The notes beneath the pieces are model-generated. The model did not search any database, was not told the DNA's origin, and was given only the letters and a program-made list of their open reading frames with translations. Both the position numbers and the translations under genes were made by a program. From Porodaedalea pini (taxonomy: Eukaryota; Basidiomycota; Agaricomycetes; Hymenochaetales; Hymenochaetaceae), in the NCBI GenBank assembly GCA_002794775.1, contig NBAY01000087.1:84990-148989 (forward strand): DNA of 64,000 nucleotides. The letters are read 5' to 3'. Positions 33,339-45,384 of this stretch are shown here, one piece after another (position 1 is the first letter of the stretch; every line of letters begins with the position of its first letter).

Positions 33339-36201
33339 GGCTCTCATCGTCTTCCCATTTCCGACGCGGAGCCGATGCTGCTTCCGAGTGACCACTTCAT
33401 CACCCTCGAAACGAACGTCTGATCCTCAATTCCTGCCTCACGCCACGCATTGCATCGCCGATGCACTGCACAACATGACATACAAGCTTCTCGCTTGCTC
33501 GCTAGCCTCGTCCTGTGACACCGGTAGCGGCGCTCTCGACCACGACGGACCGACCCCTCTTCTCGCGCACCTGTGCACGAACATTCGACAGACCACATCA
33601 TTTACGCGCAGCTTACGCTCCTTCCCGCCGGGCCTCCTCCATTCGTGAATCCCTTATTGACGCCGACGAGGCGCTTTGACATCATCTTTACTCTATTTTC
33701 TAGATTCGGCTTATCTCACGGCGCGTGCTGCTCTTGCAAGTGCGGGGTATGCCGTATTTTATTTATGCGAGCGCGTGGACCGGGGTGGTTCTCGATGGGT
33801 TCTCTTGGACTCCGTGAGGCGAGCGAGCGAACGGGCGGTCCTCCGGGATCTCCGTGCGCTTCTTGCTTTCCCTGATGTTTTGTGTGTCCCGTGCTTTGCT
33901 CGTTCTAGCCGGATTCGGTTTGTTTGTTCCCTGCCATTGTTATTCGCCCCCTTTTTCTTTGTGCCTTTGCTCTGCACTCGTGTTTTGTTCCTGTTTTTCC
34001 TGCTTTCTTCATCTTTCCCTGTTGTCTTTTCTTCACATATTTTCATTTTTTTTCGCATCTCACCTTTCTCACTCGAATCTGCATCGCAATTCTAAACCAA
34101 CATCAAAACACATATAACTCCACATCACGTCCAATGTATCCATGATCTCGCCACGACTACCGTGTTTCATCTCTCCATCCATGCATTTCATTTTGCCTTT
34201 CTTCCCACTGTCTCCACTCTACGCCAACGCTCATCATAATCACAACTGAATTAATTCGCTATGCTATTCCATTCATCTGTCTGTCTGTGCCTCTTTCTTC
34301 CCTTTTCCTATTCTTCGTTTCTTCGTCCTCCGCATCTTTCGTGTCTTGTGATCATCTGTCCTGCTCGTGTTTTTGATTCTTTGATGCTTCGCTACCTTGA
34401 TGCTTTGATATTTTGATACAATGATAGACGCTGTTGTTCGTTGTCGTCGTACTGATCATGTGCTCCGGGCCAAATGTTTTGTTTACACGTTCCCCACTCG
34501 GCGTACGTGTACGTGTCCGCCCCCCTGTTTGCGCGCGTGTTTGATGTTGGTGTTGGTGTGGTGCGGTGTGGTGCGGTGTGGATCCCCCCCTTGTGTTTGA
34601 TCTCTGATCTGCGGCCCTCTGAATCTGATTAATATTTGTGTCCCCCCCCACCCCTCTTCTGTCACGGCACTAGTACTCATGATCACGCTGATGTATCCTC
34701 GGGCCAATAGTACTCGTACTCGCGATCGTACGACCTTTGACTAGTACTAGTACTCTGGGCGTACAAATGTCACGGTTATGTATCATGATCCCGGCGCCCC
34801 CCCCCCCCTCCCCCGCCTCGTTTTTTCTGTCTTCGTGTTTCCGCGTTCGTATATATAATAATATATGACCCTGACGACCCCCGCGTTGTACCCCCCCCCC
34901 CCCCCATTAATAATATTAATAATATTCCCCCGCACCGCGTGCAGCCCCCTTCTTCCCCGGGTTTGTACCGAGCGTGTGGGGGCTTGTGGGGCGCTGTCAC
35001 TAGCATTGAGCCATTAATATTAATATTGACGAAGAGGCCTAGGCCTTGTCTTGGTGTGGACGTATACGATGATACTACATGATACATCCTCCATGGACGG
35101 CAAGTCAAGAGATGCTATGTGTTTTGTTGGAGATCCGAGTGCATACATGTCACATTGTCCTTCCCTACTTTTATTGCTCTCTTAAGCTTGTGGGTATCTT
35201 CGACTTGACTAGGACTCAATTCATCGCAATGCCCCCCCCCCCCCCCCTTCCCCCTTCCCCCTTCAATGAGAAGCAAAACACTTCAAGGTGATCCGCACAC
35301 GCACAAGAGAAAAAGAAACAAAGACAAAAAAACAAACTCCATTTCATTATTCCATTCATCTCTTTTCCCCATTTCTTTTTGCTTCAATATGAGTGGAAAA
35401 AAGGGGCGTAGAAATACAAAAAAAAAAAGACGAACAAAACAGTAATGCGAGGGAGGTGATTCGACGATATCAAACAAATCGAATGCAAGGACGGCAAAGC
35501 ATGGCATGAAACGAAAACGAGGCATAGCGTGGTAAGAGGCATACGTATGTGAGTCATATGAGTCAAAAAGAAAAGAGAGAAAACAGAAAGAACATAAAGG
35601 GCGAGGGGCCGTCGCTGGCAAGGAAAGAAAGGAACAAAAAGAAAAAGGATAAAGAAGAGAACACGGCGGGGCCACAGACGCACGCCGTATAGCGATATGG
35701 ATATCTTACAAGAAAAGGAAGAATAAAGGGAGCAAGAATAAAGAAACGGGTCCAAAAAAAGCGAGAAAGAGATGAGTTGGGGGTGGGATGGGCGTGCAGC
35801 GGGTAGGAGGAATGGAGGGGAAGAGGGAGTCGGGAATAAGGCTCGGGGTGTGGGAGTAAACGTAAGAGTAAAGGCGGCGTAAAAAGCAACGCAGCGCAGT
35901 CAAAAAAAAAAAAGAAACCAAAAACCAAACGCCAAGTCATCAAGAAAAAAGAAAGGATGAAAAAAGGAGAAACGTTGTAAGTATACCACATGTAGACGCA
36001 ATAGTCCCTGTCCGTGGATGGTAGATATGGGGTTCGGCAGAAAAAATAAGCCGGGAGACGGTGGTAAGATAGAATGTAAAATGGGGAGAGGAAGGGCAAG
36101 AGAGGTCCAGATAGTACTGTCCATCCGGATTTTAGGTTGCTGGCTCTCGGAGCTCAACCACGGGAGCTCAACCGCGGTAGGGGTGCACGGCTCGCGTCTC
36201 C
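33339..36201. other. Gene desert with pyrimidine-rich and homopolymer tracts
   Basis: About 2.9 kb between two 3' ends. From 33650 to 34350 the plus strand is strongly T/C-rich. At 34560-34930 and 35230 there are C tracts of 8-17 bases, CCATTAATAATATTAATAAT-type runs, ATATATAATAATATATG and repeated TAGTACT words (34669-34750). From 35280 to 35960 the plus strand is A/G-rich. Long open frames here are composition artefacts: they are Phe/Leu/Ser strings or their antisense and have no family likeness. Conserved RNA genes are not visible. Confidence 0.55.
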
Positions 36202-37309
36202 TCACGCAGAGGCAGGCTTCGCGAAGACTAGTTCGCACATGCCATCCGGCCGGCACTCGACTCCGCACAGCACTGTCCTTCCACAAAGGAAGTCCACGCG
36301 TCTCACGCCGGCATCCCACTCCCTCTGGCTCCCGGCCCTCTCACATCTCTTCGAGTACGCCTCCGCGACGCGCCGCTGCGCACCTGATCCGGCACCGAGC
36401 CCGTCCCACTCACGGCGCGAAACGGGCGCTCGGAGGGAAGAGTAGACGGCGTGCAGGACGTCAAGGTTCGTGAGTGCTGTGTGCGCTGGGTCGGTCGCGC
36501 TCATGCTTACGGCATTGATCGACCAGTCGCGTGGGAGGGCGACAGGTGTCGAGCTGGGAAGGGAAAGGGTGAGGGAGGGCACGAACGGACGCGTCGCGGG
36601 CAAAGCAAGCGTGTGTGCAGGGACCGGCTGAGGCGGGGCACGCGAACGGCGGGTGAGCGAAGCGAGCAAAGAGGTCGGCGGCGGCGCAAGAATGTTGTCA
36701 TGCGCCGGGGCACGCGTCACGTCGTACAAAATCGCGGGCGCACCATTGCTCGCGCTGGAACACGCCAGTTGGCGGTGGATCTTCAGCGAGGGGGCAAAGG
36801 TCGACCCGGAGGGCGGGCCCTGCCAGGTTGCACGGCGCGTCGCGTTGGGGCGCGTTAATGAGTGCGTCGAAGGTTCACGGTGGTGCGAGGAAGAAGAGGA
36901 GACGCGGGAGCGCGCTTGCTCGCGTCCGCGAGAGTGATGGTCCGAGGCAGAACCAACGGAAGCGATGTTGGCCGGTACGACAGAGGCGAAGTCCGGGGGG
37001 TAGCGGCCAACTGCGGGCGGGGTGACGTTCAAATGTGAGTAAAAAAATAAAAGTACACAGACGAGACAAAAGAAAATTTCACGTACCTGAGCCATGCCGA
37101 CTATGTGACCGCGCAACCTCGTGCTCGCGGTGGTGGGTACTCGCCGAGCGGCGGTGCGGCGGGCGGGTGTTACGCGGCTCAGAGTAGGCCGAGCCGAGCG
37201 GGACGGCGACGGGGCCTGCGAAGCTCCTGCTGCGCTTGCGCGCCATAAGGGCTGCAGACGCGTCGGACGCGTAGTGCTCAGCGGGAAGACGGCGGGAGTT
37301 GGCGAGCAT
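36202..37309 (-). CDS. DUF6699-domain protein
   Basis: Exons 37309-37087 and 37010-36202 join in phase 1 to give 343 aa; the 76-bp intron starts GTACGT and ends CCCGCAG. The first 250 residues are low-complexity, rich in Ser, Arg, His and Pro. The C-terminal 100 residues match the agaricomycete DUF6699 pattern: DWSINAVSM, LTNLDVLHAVYSSLRAPVS, REWDGLG, AEAYSKRC and GVRRVDFLCGRTVLCGVE. DUF6699 proteins are abundant in mushroom genomes and have no known function. The codons are very GC-rich compared with the flanking low-complexity DNA, which supports a real gene. An alternative start is the ATG at 37243. Confidence 0.7.
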
Positions 37310-40300
37310 TGTACGTGTGCGTTGGCGTTGGTGTTATGTATGAGTGCAGCGGGTGGTGGGCGTTACGGAAAAATACAGAACGTCGGCCACAGAGTTGTAT
37401 GGACGTGTCGTGAGCCAGACGTGGGCGTTGTTGGTGGTAGGTAATGAGGTCGAGCGTCGGGCGACGGGAGGGATGAAGAGGGGCCATGGCAGTTGTACGC
37501 GGTGGGTTTATATAAGAACTGTGGACGAGAGAGAGAGTGGCGATCGAGCGTGAGTGGCAACCCCCGATTATGAGCTGTCCTTGCAGTGCTCGCACGTGGC
37601 GAGGCCTCGATTCAATTCACATTCCAGACTGTCGGCTCATTATGTAACCACACTTGCCTCATTCGGCCAGCCCTCTCGCGTCACCTTTTGTCCCTCCTTG
37701 ATCATCCTCCTCAGCCATGGCCACACTCCTGGAATCCACTTTGCACTCTCTCAGAATAGCTTCCGGCTCCCGCGCCTCCCCCGCGCCCGAGAGTGAGAGA
37801 GCGACCAACGACAACGTGGGGGCAGCCCCAACGACGTCGGCCACGAAAAAACAAAAAGCAAATCGCAGTTCCAGACCAAATCTAATTTTTGTCTTGTCGA
37901 TGCCGTACATATAGCCGTGGCATGCCGTGGGCCCCCCTCCCAACGCGATGCGATGCGCGTTGAGCTCAACCGAAGGGAAGTTCACCAGAAGAAACCCAAA
38001 AACGATGGCCAGCCCAAATACGGAAACTCGGCGCCTTTCCTATTCCTCCCGTCCATATGGCCTATCTTTGACTCTATTCCTAATCCAAACGCTGCGCATG
38101 AGTACGAGTGACGTCGTCCCCCCCCTATACGCGTTCTCACCACTAATTGAGCGAAGCCCCCCATTCAAGCTCGCGCTAAATCTGTGTCCGCGCTCTGAAT
38201 GTGGCTATGATGAACAGCGAACACTGACACTGACACTGAACTGAAGAGCCCAGTTCATTTCCGAGCTCGGCGCGTCTTGCGTCTAATCCTATTCTTGTCT
38301 CTTTGTAAGTTTTCGCTGCCATGCCATGCCATCACCAAGGCTTCTTCGCGATCATGACTCAATTACGCGCAGAACCCATATGAATTCGTCTATGCGCTCA
38401 GTCAGCCTGCATCCTACTTACAGCTAAAGTATCTGCAACGGCAGTCCGCATTCAAGGCACTAGCCACCATAAACAAATCCAGAATGCCCGCCACGCCATC
38501 CCCTTACGCGCAGGCGGCGTAGAAAACGACCAACGAACAAACCGCACCGCGAATTCCAGAACGGACAAAGTCAAAGGCCCAGACCAATCGAAGCAACCCC
38601 CGTCTACGCGCGCGCCCACCCGACGCGACCGCGCCGGCGGCGTCCTCCCCTCCCTCCAAATAAGGCAAGCCAGAACTCGAATATCGTATGTAAAAGAAAA
38701 GAAAAGAAACGAAACCTCCCTCTCGAAATAACTTGTGGAAAAGCCCGGGCCCACGTGTGCGCGATGCTCGACGAGCCCGGTCTAAGGAAAGCCCGTGCCC
38801 GTTCTCCCGAACTAAACTGTACGCATGTAATGCTTATCCCCTCCAGGCACGTCCTTATCCAAACGAACGCAGGAAAACTCTACTCTAGATCTATTCCGTC
38901 CCGACGCGGACGCGTTTGTGTGTTTTCTCCCATTCAGTTCCACTCGATCACGAGCGCGCGAAGCTCGGTCCTCACGGACGGGAGAACGGATTTAGGACAC
39001 ACACGCCCCCACCCCTTAAAAAAAACTTGATCAACAACATTTTCCGACATTTCTGACATTTTTCTTTCCAGAAAGGACTCGACGGGGGAGCGAGCCATGG
39101 CGGATTCCGGACGTGACGCCCCTCACAACTCCAAGTGCCAAGCGTGCACGGATAAGGCCTAGGGTTGGGACAATGTTGAGTAGAAGCCATGCGCTGCCAG
39201 CGGACAGCGAACGGGAAACAGCAAGGGTCGCATCTTTCAGCGTCCATATTGATCGGCGCCAAGCCCACAACATGACGCTGAGGGTGTGGTTCGGAGTCTG
39301 AGTCAAGGGAGGGGAATAGCAACTAAGCAAGGGGTCGGCATCATGGCCTACGAATTCCACTCGAGCGCTGTCTCAGAACCCAACGTCAGCGCCAGGGAAG
39401 AAGCAGAAAACGGACAGAAGAAGAACGGAAGTCGCGATTCGAGTGGGTCCACGTTCGCGTTCGCGGGAAGCCCACGCCAATATTAATCGTGTCGATAAGA
39501 TTGTGGAGCTGGCACACTAGTACTATACGCCCCGCACGGCACGGGAAGTCGGATCTCCCAATAATTATATGGGATATAGAGTTGAGAGTTGAGTTTGCAC
39601 CATTAATATTCCATTCATTCAGATAGAAGAGGAATACAGTTACACTAATAGACCCCGCAGCATCATACATCATGCATCAGCGCCCTGAGACTCACTGAGA
39701 GAACGGCACGGGCGGACGTCGCCGTCGGCGCTCCCTCAACGCCTGCGCAAAAAAAAAGTTGATGTTCTCTAACTGAAAACCGAGAGAGAGACTCAGAGAA
39801 GATGGTTGGCGCAGATCGAGGGTATCTCCTCTACGGGTATCCAGTACGTAGCGCTCGCCCACTGCGATAGAAGACTTCCTCCACAAATTACAGGGTAGAG
39901 CTGGTAAAATCAAATACGAAGCAAGGAAGCAGGCTGTTGACTGAGTCAGCGTACGTACGTATAAGCCAGAGACACAAGAATAAACAGCAGCGTGTTTGAA
40001 ATCGATTCAATGGATTTAGAACGAGGGTACAAGCTCGCGCATGTCGAGCGTCACTTGCGACGCATATCTGAGTCATACGCAGTCCTTCGTCCTTCAAAGT
40101 CGTCTCACATTTCTTGGGAGTGGTCATCTGAGCAAAGCACAAACACAAGGACGTCCACGCATCACGTCGACAACGAAAGAAAGAAAAAAAGCACCCTTGA
40201 ACGACGAAAAGCAGTTGAAGCTTGTCCAAAAGGGCCAGCAGCAAGGCTCGGCTAACGCAGGTCCACAGAAAAAGCACACACAGAGCACGCGCTCGTGACC

Positions 40301-42049
40301 TCTCAGAGCCTTCCCCAGAACGCCACGTGCGTGAATTATATCCACCGAAAGTTGCGTCAGAATTCACTGTGGAAATGCCTCCGGTACTTTTCGTTAGCTC
40401 TATCTCAATTACCCCGCATGATGCTGAGTAGGCTGAAGGTAGATCCACGACTCAGCAGACCACCTATGCCTGAACCGTATTTCACTATTGCTAATTGACG
40501 CGTAACAGATGAGAAGCTGCAATTCAGCATGGACGCCATCCTGGCTAAATTTACTTGGAAGCCGAAAGGCGAACACGCTAGAACTTAGAAGGGCACGAAG
40601 ACGGAGAAGGCACGCCGGACACCGTGCAGACACAGCTCAGGCAACTCAAGGCTTGTCCCGTCCAATGTAGTAAGAGACGCTGTTGCCGACTGCAGAGACA
40701 CGGGCTAGAACACCAGACGCCGCTGACCGCGGAGATCGACAGTCCACCAGAAATTTTCAGACGAAGCAAAGCACTCGGAAGGAGGCGGTACAAAACAAGG
40801 CATACCGAGTCTCATCTTCGCGCACGTTTGCGGATTCTTGCATCGTGGCGCACTGCATCTTGGATGCTCGCGCTCGCTGGATTGACGGCATCATCCACGA
40901 ACCATACGTGTGTGCGAGCCTGAGTCAACTATACATCCTGCGGCCTTCCTGCGGCCCACCGTAGTCAGCGAGGTGAGCTTCTGTGGCATCAAGCCCGGCC
41001 AGGCCCGGCCATTTCGGGAAAGGAGCAGGATGGGCAGCGAGGGTAAAAATGGCTTCGACGTACGTTGATACGATGCGTGCGGGTGTCGAGGGTTGCGGCA
41101 CCGAGAAGCGTCGAGAAAATTGAACGTCGAGCACACTGGCTATTGGTTGATTATGTCGCCGACAGTGGCGCGCAAATTGCAGATTTCATCTCAAGTCTGT
41201 TGCCAGCAGAAAATGGATAGATAGAGAACAATAATCACCGCTCAAAACGAAAGTTTGTCGCCCAGCGCTTGGTCTATTGAGTACGAAATGAATGGCAATG
41301 ACGCACTCGACCACACACGCACACGCTTATCTTCTGCTTCTCGACTTCGCGTATTCATACAACTCGCCTCGCCACTTCATATCACCCACTACGGGCTGCA
41401 TGAATCATCATACGAATAACACGAAGATACGCACATACATATGAGCGGGAAATCTGCGTGAGCGCATCTACAGTTTCATACAGCTTGCTTGGGACGCTCG
41501 CAAGCGCCTTGAGTCCGACACATCTGCTTCGCGTCTTCGCTGGTCGTCCGCCCGCCCGTCCGCTCACCGTGTATAGACTCGAATACCCAGCCTCGATCAG
41601 GGCCGCGAAGCGGATGCCCTGGACCCAGTACGTCATAGTCCGGTAAGATAAGGCAGGGAAGCAGCTATTTCAATGCTTGAAGCTAATGGATGCGCGACGA
41701 AGACTCGCTTGGATTGATATGTATGCGGTACGCTCGCGCGACCGGCAAACGGACTGTACAGTATCGGCCAGTAGAGTGCACTCCGTGTACTCCGCGAGGA
41801 TGCAAATTGAGCGATAGCAAAACTCACGCTTGCTCATATCGTCCCCAGCGCGAGTCGCTATGTCATTCGCCGACTTTGGGCATAGTCGGCCGCGTTGTCT
41901 GCTTCGAGTGTCAAACTCAGATGTGCTGGGGGTTCATATGCGCGGTGCGTGTTTTCGCCGAGTGCACGGTCGCGTTCTTAGCCTAGGCCTCCGAATGTCC
42001 GTGTGGCGCACTCGCCGTTTCATCGCCCGCGCCCGCGTCCTTGATGCTC
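37310..42049. other. Gene-poor region with a few coding-like fragments
   Basis: About 4.7 kb without a gene I can assemble. A start-like minus frame at 41134-40925 (MLDVQFSRRFSVPQ, AIFTLAAHPAPFPKWPG) has plausible codon use and is followed in another frame by HVWFVDDAVNPAS near 40900, and a minus frame at 41636-41382 reads WVQGIRFAALIEAGYSSLY. None extends into a complete gene, so these may be exons of an unrecognised gene or remnants. The rest (37310-39900) holds only short overlapping frames. Confidence 0.35.
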
Positions 42050-42915
42050 GCTGCGAGAAACGGGAGTCGGTCCTGCCATAGAGAGCGCCATCTAGACGCG
42101 TCGACGTTCCAAGGGTCCTTCGCTAACGCGGAAGACAGACGGCGCAGGACTCGTCCGAGGGTGGGCGCGCGTTCGTGATTCTGTGGATCCTGCGCGGCCG
42201 CCCTGAGCTGATTATGTTTTTCCTATGCCTATAGCAAGAAGTGAGACAACTTCTGCGCTGGACGCCACAATCGCAAATTGTTGGGAGAAGATTTGGAGAT
42301 GATGACGGCGTCCCAGTCGGTACTGCGGCATGGGTATGCATACTTGGTTTAGCGAGGGGAGATCCTGGATTCAGATCCAGACGCACACGCAGCATACGGA
42401 AGCCCGCTGAATTGTGTTCCCGTACGTGTACAGAGCTCGAGGTACTGGGAAGCCTGGTGGGCCGCTGGTAAAACTTGCGAGAAGAGTGTTCCTCTCTATT
42501 GTGCCTTGCTGAGACAGCACTGTGAGTAACTCGGATGCGGTATAATGAAGCCAGTCTATCAAATTGCATCATGGTCATCAGTACTCTCCGGATCGAAGTA
42601 AGCGCAGAAGAGAGCGGGAAGTCTATTGCTCGAGAACATAGCAAGGCTAGCGTAGGGCTGTGGGCGTACCCGGAGGATTGAAGGAATGCCACTGAAGATT
42701 GACTCGGCGACGCCTGGAATTGAAACACGTAAATTTTTTAACAAGAGATGATAGCGCACCTCCGTCAAGAGCGTCGAGTAAAACGTCGTGCTCGTAATGT
42801 TTTTCAAGACGTCGGTGTTGCAGACGAGGACGGCATGCGGTGAGTGGTTGGCAAAAACGCGTCTGCTCTGGTTGGCTACAGAAGGAAATATTGTCGCACC
42901 AATCACGCGGCGCAT
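42050..42915 (-). CDS. Possible hypothetical gene, structure unresolved
   Basis: A minus-strand ATG at 42915 opens 52 codons (42915-42760; MRRVIGATIFPSVANQ, NHSPHAVLVCNTDVLK) with a GTGCGC donor and a matching CAATTCCAG acceptor 46 bp on. The continuation is open in more than one frame. Further down, about 42170-41990, a frame reads TLGRVLRRLSSALAKDPWNV then DASRWRSLWQDRLPFLAASI and stops, which looks coding. I cannot join the parts with confidence and do not recognise the family. The start lies 83 bp from the divergent SDHC start, so a shared promoter is plausible. Confidence 0.3.
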
Positions 42916-42997
42916 GGTTCTCGCTCGTCGTCCGTGAATTCCCGATCGCCGCCAGAAATCAGTTTCCTCACCGCCCTCATCGCCGCCGCCGTTCACG

Positions 42998-43824
42998 ATG
43001 ATGAGCACACGTTTCGTCGGTCTCGCACCAGCCCTTAGGCGTGCGACCTTCCAATCTAGCCTCGGTGAGTGGATTCATCGATGAATCATGGCGTAGACAC
43101 TGACATCGTATGCAGCTGTGCGGAACCAAGCTCTCCTCCGAAACGTTGTATTCAAGCGGTGAGTAGCCATCGTTTTTCTTAATGTCGAAGAAAGACTGAC
43201 TCCCGCTTATCATGGTATCCAGAGGAATACAGACTGAATTCCAGCCAGCCTCAAAGGCGAACGATATCCTAAACTCGCAACGCCTCAAGCGTCCCTCGAG
43301 CCCGCACTTCACCATCTATCAGCCGCAGCTTACCTGGGTCGCATCAATTGCGAATCGGGTTACGGGCGTCGCTCTCAGCGTCTGTGCGTCCTCTGACAAA
43401 CATTCCGCTCAAAGACATGTACTGACATTCTGGCTCTATCCTCTCTCGGCTCCGACACACACCTCAGTACTGTACGGCTTCACCATCTCTTATGTAGTCT
43501 TTCCTCTGGTTGGTGCGCCGTTCAGTAGCACGGACATCGTGCAGCTTGTCTCGACGCTTCCGGAGGGCGTAAAGTACGCCGGCAAAGCCCTCCTTGCTGC
43601 ACCGTTCGCATTCCACTCATGGAACGGTATCCGCCATCTCGCATGGGACAGCGGTAAACGTAAGTCCGCCCTGCATTTCCCTGACTTCGATTGCTTTGGT
43701 CGATAGTTTCTGATATCTGCTGTCTTCTGTTTCTGTAGTCCTTACCCTCAAGGGCGCGTACGCATCAGGCTACGCAGTCCTCGGCGCGACTGCTGTGACC
43801 ACCGTTGGCCTCATGTTCATCTAA
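42998..43824 (+). CDS. sdhC: Succinate dehydrogenase cytochrome b subunit (SDHC)
   Basis: Exons 42998-43064, 43116-43158, 43223-43383, 43468-43659 and 43739-43824 encode 182 aa with phases closing. The N-terminus is an Arg-rich, acid-free mitochondrial targeting sequence (STRFVGLAPALRR). The family signature follows: LKRPSSPHFTIYQPQLTWVA with the quinone-site Ser/Arg region, then IANRVTGVALSVLLYGF (first membrane helix), a second helix around YVVFPLVGAPF, HSWNGIRHLAWDSGK with the heme-ligand His in helix 2/3, and a third helix at the C-terminus. SDHC anchors complex II in the inner mitochondrial membrane and binds heme b and ubiquinone together with SDHD. The donor GTGCGT at 43384 is required for the conserved SVLLYGF text. 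Confidence 0.95.
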
Positions 43825-44934
43825 TCGTTCGACTAGCCCTCTGCTGTCTTTGACTCGTGCTTGCGACTCTATAACTGTAAAATAGATTTGCTGGTGAACT
43901 TGAGAAACTCTTTCAATCCCACGTCGCCTCGCGAAATTGAAAGAGCCCGAATTTTGAAGAGCTGGACTACAAGACAAGACTCTGGCAGAGTGAGCAGAAT
44001 CTCTGCCATTCAGAGGTACGTTATTCGTTCTTCGTTCCTTACAATGCGAACGAAAATCTCCGCGCTCGTTGAGCTCAGTTTGGTCAGGCAGTCATTTTTT
44101 TTTTCACGCTGTTAGACCAAATTTCCTCTTCACCCGCATGTCAAGGGATAAATCTATGTCACTGTTTTTATTACATTCCTTCTGGCGTCTACTTCACATC
44201 CCACGACATCCTCCAAATGACCTGCGTCTAGATCTGCTGCTGCCACCACCAGCCGCCCTCCTCAACTCGTCAGACTGATCCGTAGCGACGCATTCATTGC
44301 ATTTCCCATCCACTTTCACGCTATACTCAGAAGTAGGGTTTCTCTACTCTCAAACGTCGGCATGCATATGCGGAACAAAGTTCTGGAGTGAGAAACGTAC
44401 GAGTCCGTGACCGCAGTGGGCGTCGCTTATGACACTTGGATCTGTGATAACAGAGTAAGCATCCACTCTTTCATCGATATGTGTGGAATTTGCACATAAG
44501 TCCCTTCATCCTTGATGCAAGAATACTCCGATGATCAAAAGGCTCTGTCTGTAGCTATTGCAACGAGTACAATAAATGTGGTGTGTGTGGTCCCCAGCAT
44601 GAGTGGCCGTTTCGGATGAAGGAGTCAACTGACACTTCAAGTTCTCCATTCTCATCTCCAGTATAAATCAAGGACAAGCTCCGCGTATTTCGACTTCAGT
44701 AGTGAGGTGTGCATCCAGAGCAGTACACACAGTCTCAGATATACTAAAGGACGTATGTTTCTCACTCCAGACAGTTTCAGAGTCATAGCCTCATCAAGTC
44801 CTCTGCGTCTTTACTCGCCATAATTTGCGAGCACCGGTTTGCTCAGTTCACGCACGCACTCAAGCAAAGTCATAGACCACTACTCACGTTACAGTCTTTC
44901 TAATATCTACCACACTTTAAATAGCTATTCCGAG
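43825..44934. other. Intergenic, no gene seen
   Basis: 1.1 kb between the 3' ends of SDHC (plus) and the Cys-rich gene (minus). T-rich run at 44095-44106. No frame with coding character. Confidence 0.45.
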
Positions 44935-45384
44935 TTACTTGCGCTTGCCATGGCCGTCTTTGCGCCACTGCTCAAACTGCCTCGTAGCCTTACACTCACC
45001 GCAATCTTCCTGGAACTTGTTCTCCTGGTATTCGATGTTTGTTCCTTTCCGGTTTCAAATTTGAATGTGGGTGGTAAGTTGTGGAGTGGGATACATACAA
45101 ATTTGTGGTCACACTTCGCGCCCTTCTTGCATTTGTACCTGTGTGCGTCACTTCCGGTGCATTCTTCACTATTGCAGTCGAGCTCCGACGTGTGGGTGTA
45201 TATCTTGTGCTGCAGATGAGGACAGAAAAACACGTTAGTTCTCCATCAATGCGTCCAATATCCTGAAAGCGTACACCACACTTGTACTTGTCGTAATAGC
45301 TACAAAGTAAATGACCATAAGTGTTCGATCTGCATGGGAGGTCTTGTATGTGAGTCGGAGGACTTACCGGCAAGGTCCACACAT
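44935..45384 (-). CDS. Small cysteine-rich protein, 80 aa
   Basis: Exons 45384-45368 (17 nt), 45299-45275 (25 nt), 45209-45099 and 45024-44935 encode 80 aa. It starts MCGPCRYYDKYKCGHK and continues with LDCNSEECTGSDAHRY, CKKGAKCDHK and EDCGECK, ending in a basic, uncleaved-looking tail (WRKDGHGKRK). Eleven Cys and several His in paired spacing suggest zinc binding or a disulfide-rich fold. There is no signal peptide, which favours an intracellular zinc-binding protein. Similar short CGH...C..C...H..C proteins occur in mushroom genomes without assigned function, as I recall the pattern; I cannot name a domain. The first two exons are tiny but both phases close and all splice sites are GT...AG. 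The fourth exon's acceptor could instead be 15 bases downstream. Confidence 0.6.

Noticed and set aside
33676..34145. Long open frames in T/C-rich DNA
   Set aside because: They encode Phe/Leu/Ser/Cys strings produced by pyrimidine bias, overlap in all three frames and have no family likeness.
35283..36099. Minus-strand frames that look like multi-pass membrane proteins
   Set aside because: The hydrophobicity comes from T/C-rich composition on that strand; several frames overlap and none has conserved motifs.
36451..37025. Plus-strand frames inside 36.4-37.0 kb
   Set aside because: Antisense of the GC-rich DUF6699 gene; Arg-rich shadow frames.
39888..40448. Minus-strand 186-codon frame
   Set aside because: No motif and mixed hydrophobic/basic text without splice logic; chance frame most likely.
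42350..42410. tRNA-like text (TTTAGCGAGG, CTGGATTCAGATCCAG)
   Set aside because: The B-box-like palindrome is present but no acceptor or anticodon stem closes around it.
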